From Kordiimonas sp. SCSIO 12610 (GTDB lineage Bacteria; Pseudomonadota; Alphaproteobacteria; Sphingomonadales; Kordiimonadaceae), in contig NZ_CP073747.1 of NCBI RefSeq assembly GCF_024398015.1, positions 754,501 through 818,500 on the forward strand: a stretch of DNA of 64,000 nucleotides. Direction: 5' to 3'. Of the stretch, positions 62,488 through 64,000 are shown in pieces. A program made the position numbers and the translations under genes. Numbering within the stretch: the first letter of the stretch is position 1; each line of letters starts with the position of its first letter. A model generated the notes under the pieces. It searched no databases and was not told where the DNA came from. It saw only the letters and a list, made by a program, of their open reading frames with translations.

Positions 62488-64000
62488 ATGTTCAAAAGCT
62501 ATATGAAAGCGTCATTGCATCTTTGGCGCAAAAGCTGGCTTGGGGTTTCGATTGCCTTTCTGGGGCTGATATTTGCTTTTTCGATTGTTAGCGTTATCGC
62601 GGTTTATCTCTATGATAATATCCGATCGGACAGCTGGATACCGGATAATGATAAGATATACCGGGTAACCACAGACTCGCTCTTTAATGGTCAGCCTTTA
62701 TTCAGCCTTTCATCTTTAAGTCATGGATTTGTCGCGAAGCAATTGCCGGATAGTTTTCAGGAAATTGAAACGACAACACAGCTTTATAATGTAGATGTCA
62801 CTAGCAACTATAAAGATATCGCAGAAAGTGCGACCATCAGCTTTGTCCATCAGAACTTTTTTGAATTCTTTCCAGCCACGGTGATCGCGGGCAACTTGGA
62901 GGCCGCATTAAATGCGCCGCACGGTCTGATTTTAACGCGCTCACACGCAACCGCGATCTATGGAAGCGATTTATCAGCAGTTATAGGAACGGTTGTTCCC
63001 ATGAGTTGGCGAAATTCCGCAGGTGAAGAGGGTACGCGAGAGAAAAAAATTGATTTTGCCATTCGTGCGATCATTGATGATCTGCCGGAAAATACCCATT
63101 TAGCATACAAGCAGTTAGCAGTTTTTAATGAAGGGGATACACCCGACTTTAATCTTGCATGGCCGCAAGTCTATACCTATTTCAAGGTACGCGGTGATGT
63201 GCATGAAACTGGTCTAAAGTTGTTGAAGGATGATTTTCAGAATCGTCTGGAGGATTTGATACCGCCCAGTGCAACGCTTCAATCCACTTTGTCGTTTGAG
63301 CCGATTTTGGGGGCTCAGTTTTTTAGTGAAACCAGCAATGGACTGAAAACGGGTGTGAGTGAGCGCTATACTGCCGGTTTGATCACAATTTCCCTGTTGT
63401 TACTTGCTACCGCCGCCCTGAATTTTGTTAATATCTTCACAGCGCTAAATAGCCTCCGCGGACGGGAAGTTGCGATCCGGCGCATTTTGGGTGGGCGCAG
63501 TCAAATGTTGATCGGACTTGCCATGTTTGAAGGGGCATTTGTCGCAGTCATTGCCGCATTTTTAGGGTATTTGGCTGCCTATGATGTGACTGTTATCTTT
63601 GCTGATATACTTGCCGCAGAAATTGATGTGTTCGCCTTCGAGCATGCTGGGGTTTTTTCGGGGTTAATGATTACAGCAGCGGGTATTGGTTGCCTAACCG
63701 CCTTGTTGCCTGCCATAAAATTTATGGGCGTTAAACCAGAAAGTCTGATGCGTGACAATCAGGGGGCTGTTGCTGGTGGCCGCGGGCGGATGCGGCAGGT
63801 TTTTGTTGGCCTTCAGGCCTTTGTCATGACCATCACCATTCTTGCGGCCCTACAGATTTGGTTTCAGGTTGATCATCTGATTAATTTTGATCGTGGTTTT
63901 AAAACCGATAATCTGTTGAAGATTGAAGCCGCTGGTAAAGAAAATACAGCGGCATTTCGCGGCGGATTTATGGAGGCGGTCAAACAAACACCCGGCGTTA
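62488..64000 (+). CDS. FtsX/MacB-like ABC transporter permease, partial (runs off the right edge)
   Basis: The frame opens at ATG 62488, with GGGGA seven bases upstream, and remains open for 504 codons to the window end. An N-terminal helix (about 18-43) is followed by a large MacB_PCD-type periplasmic domain (about 45-285). FtsX-like membrane helices then begin near 290 with RYTAGLITISLLLLATAALNFVNIFTALNSLRGREVAIRRILGGRSQM. The GREVAIRRxLG-x-x motif is the cytoplasmic coupling signature. A second half starts near 430 (LQAFVMTITILAALQIWFQ), implying an 800-residue protein. No ATPase is visible in the window. Confidence 0.88.
   Translation, partial: MFKSYMKASLHLWRKSWLGVSIAFLGLIFAFSIVSVIAVYLYDNIRSDSWIPDNDKIYRVTTDSLFNGQPLFSLSSLSHGFVAKQLPDSFQEIETTTQLYNVDVTSNYKDIAESATISFVHQNFFEFFPATVIAGNLEAALNAPHGLILTRSHATAIYGSDLSAVIGTVVPMSWRNSAGEEGTREKKIDFAIRAIIDDLPENTHLAYKQLAVFNEGDTPDFNLAWPQVYTYFKVRGDVHETGLKLLKDDFQNRLEDLIPPSATLQSTLSFEPILGAQFFSETSNGLKTGVSERYTAGLITISLLLLATAALNFVNIFTALNSLRGREVAIRRILGGRSQMLIGLAMFEGAFVAVIAAFLGYLAAYDVTVIFADILAAEIDVFAFEHAGVFSGLMITAAGIGCLTALLPAIKFMGVKPESLMRDNQGAVAGGRGRMRQVFVGLQAFVMTITILAALQIWFQVDHLINFDRGFKTDNLLKIEAAGKENTAAFRGGFMEAVKQTPGV

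Overview
The window reads as chromosome of a free-living, probably aquatic, Gram-negative alphaproteobacterium. It carries a complete Caulobacter-style Tad/Flp (cpa) pilus locus with CtrA-type TTAA-N7-TTAA boxes, a TonB-dependent receptor, many exported hydrolases and lipoproteins, an OxyR/AhpC/AhpD peroxide-defence set and a methyl-accepting chemotaxis protein. Coding density is high. I found no rRNA, tRNA, CRISPR array, insertion sequence or prophage. I do not assign a genus.

Left part (1-12.6 kb): selO and a nitroreductase overlap on the minus strand. A plus-strand run follows: a sorbosone-dehydrogenase-like quinoprotein, a mono-haem cytochrome c, an overlapping TonB-dependent receptor and an exported amidohydrolase. 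Then come two small secreted cysteine-motif proteins, an exported RidA-like protein, an AraC/GyrI regulator, a beta-lactamase-fold serine hydrolase and a fatty-acid desaturase.

Middle (12.7-39.4 kb): mainly peptide, amide and lipid-type metabolism. It holds an MBL-fold hydrolase, an S9 peptidase, a POT peptide symporter, a short-chain dehydrogenase, a coupled pair of amidohydrolases whose second member lacks the metal ligands, and a membrane hybrid-less histidine kinase beside a 44-residue basic ORF. Further on are a GST, a DUF885 lipoprotein, a lactate-dehydrogenase-like flavoprotein, an FG-GAP protein, an exported methyltransferase, LemA with a DUF3137-like partner, and oxyR divergent from ahpC-ahpD.

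Tad region (39.9-52.5 kb, all minus strand), in transcription order: tadG, tadE, a second TadE-like pseudopilin, terminator, flp pilin, terminator, cpaA, cpaB, cpaC, cpaD, cpaE, cpaF, tadB, tadC. The pilin is its own transcription unit. CtrA-like boxes lie upstream of both flp and tadG. CpaF carries a duplicated N-terminal helical domain and TadE carries a Ca-binding-loop-like insert.

Right part (52.9-64 kb): a lysophospholipase-like hydrolase, msrA, a HisN-like phosphatase, a DadA-like flavoprotein, two small stress-type membrane proteins, a chemotaxis receptor and an exported TAP-like hydrolase. At the edge, a membrane-anchored LytTR regulator is followed by an FtsX/MacB-like ABC permease that runs off the window. 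A 22-bp tandem direct repeat before the permease and a 21-bp-spaced repeat before the LytTR gene have the geometry of LytTR operators. This LytTR-permease unit is my best candidate for an undescribed regulatory system. Start codons were moved inward from the longest ORF wherever a Shine-Dalgarno sequence or signal peptide favoured it.
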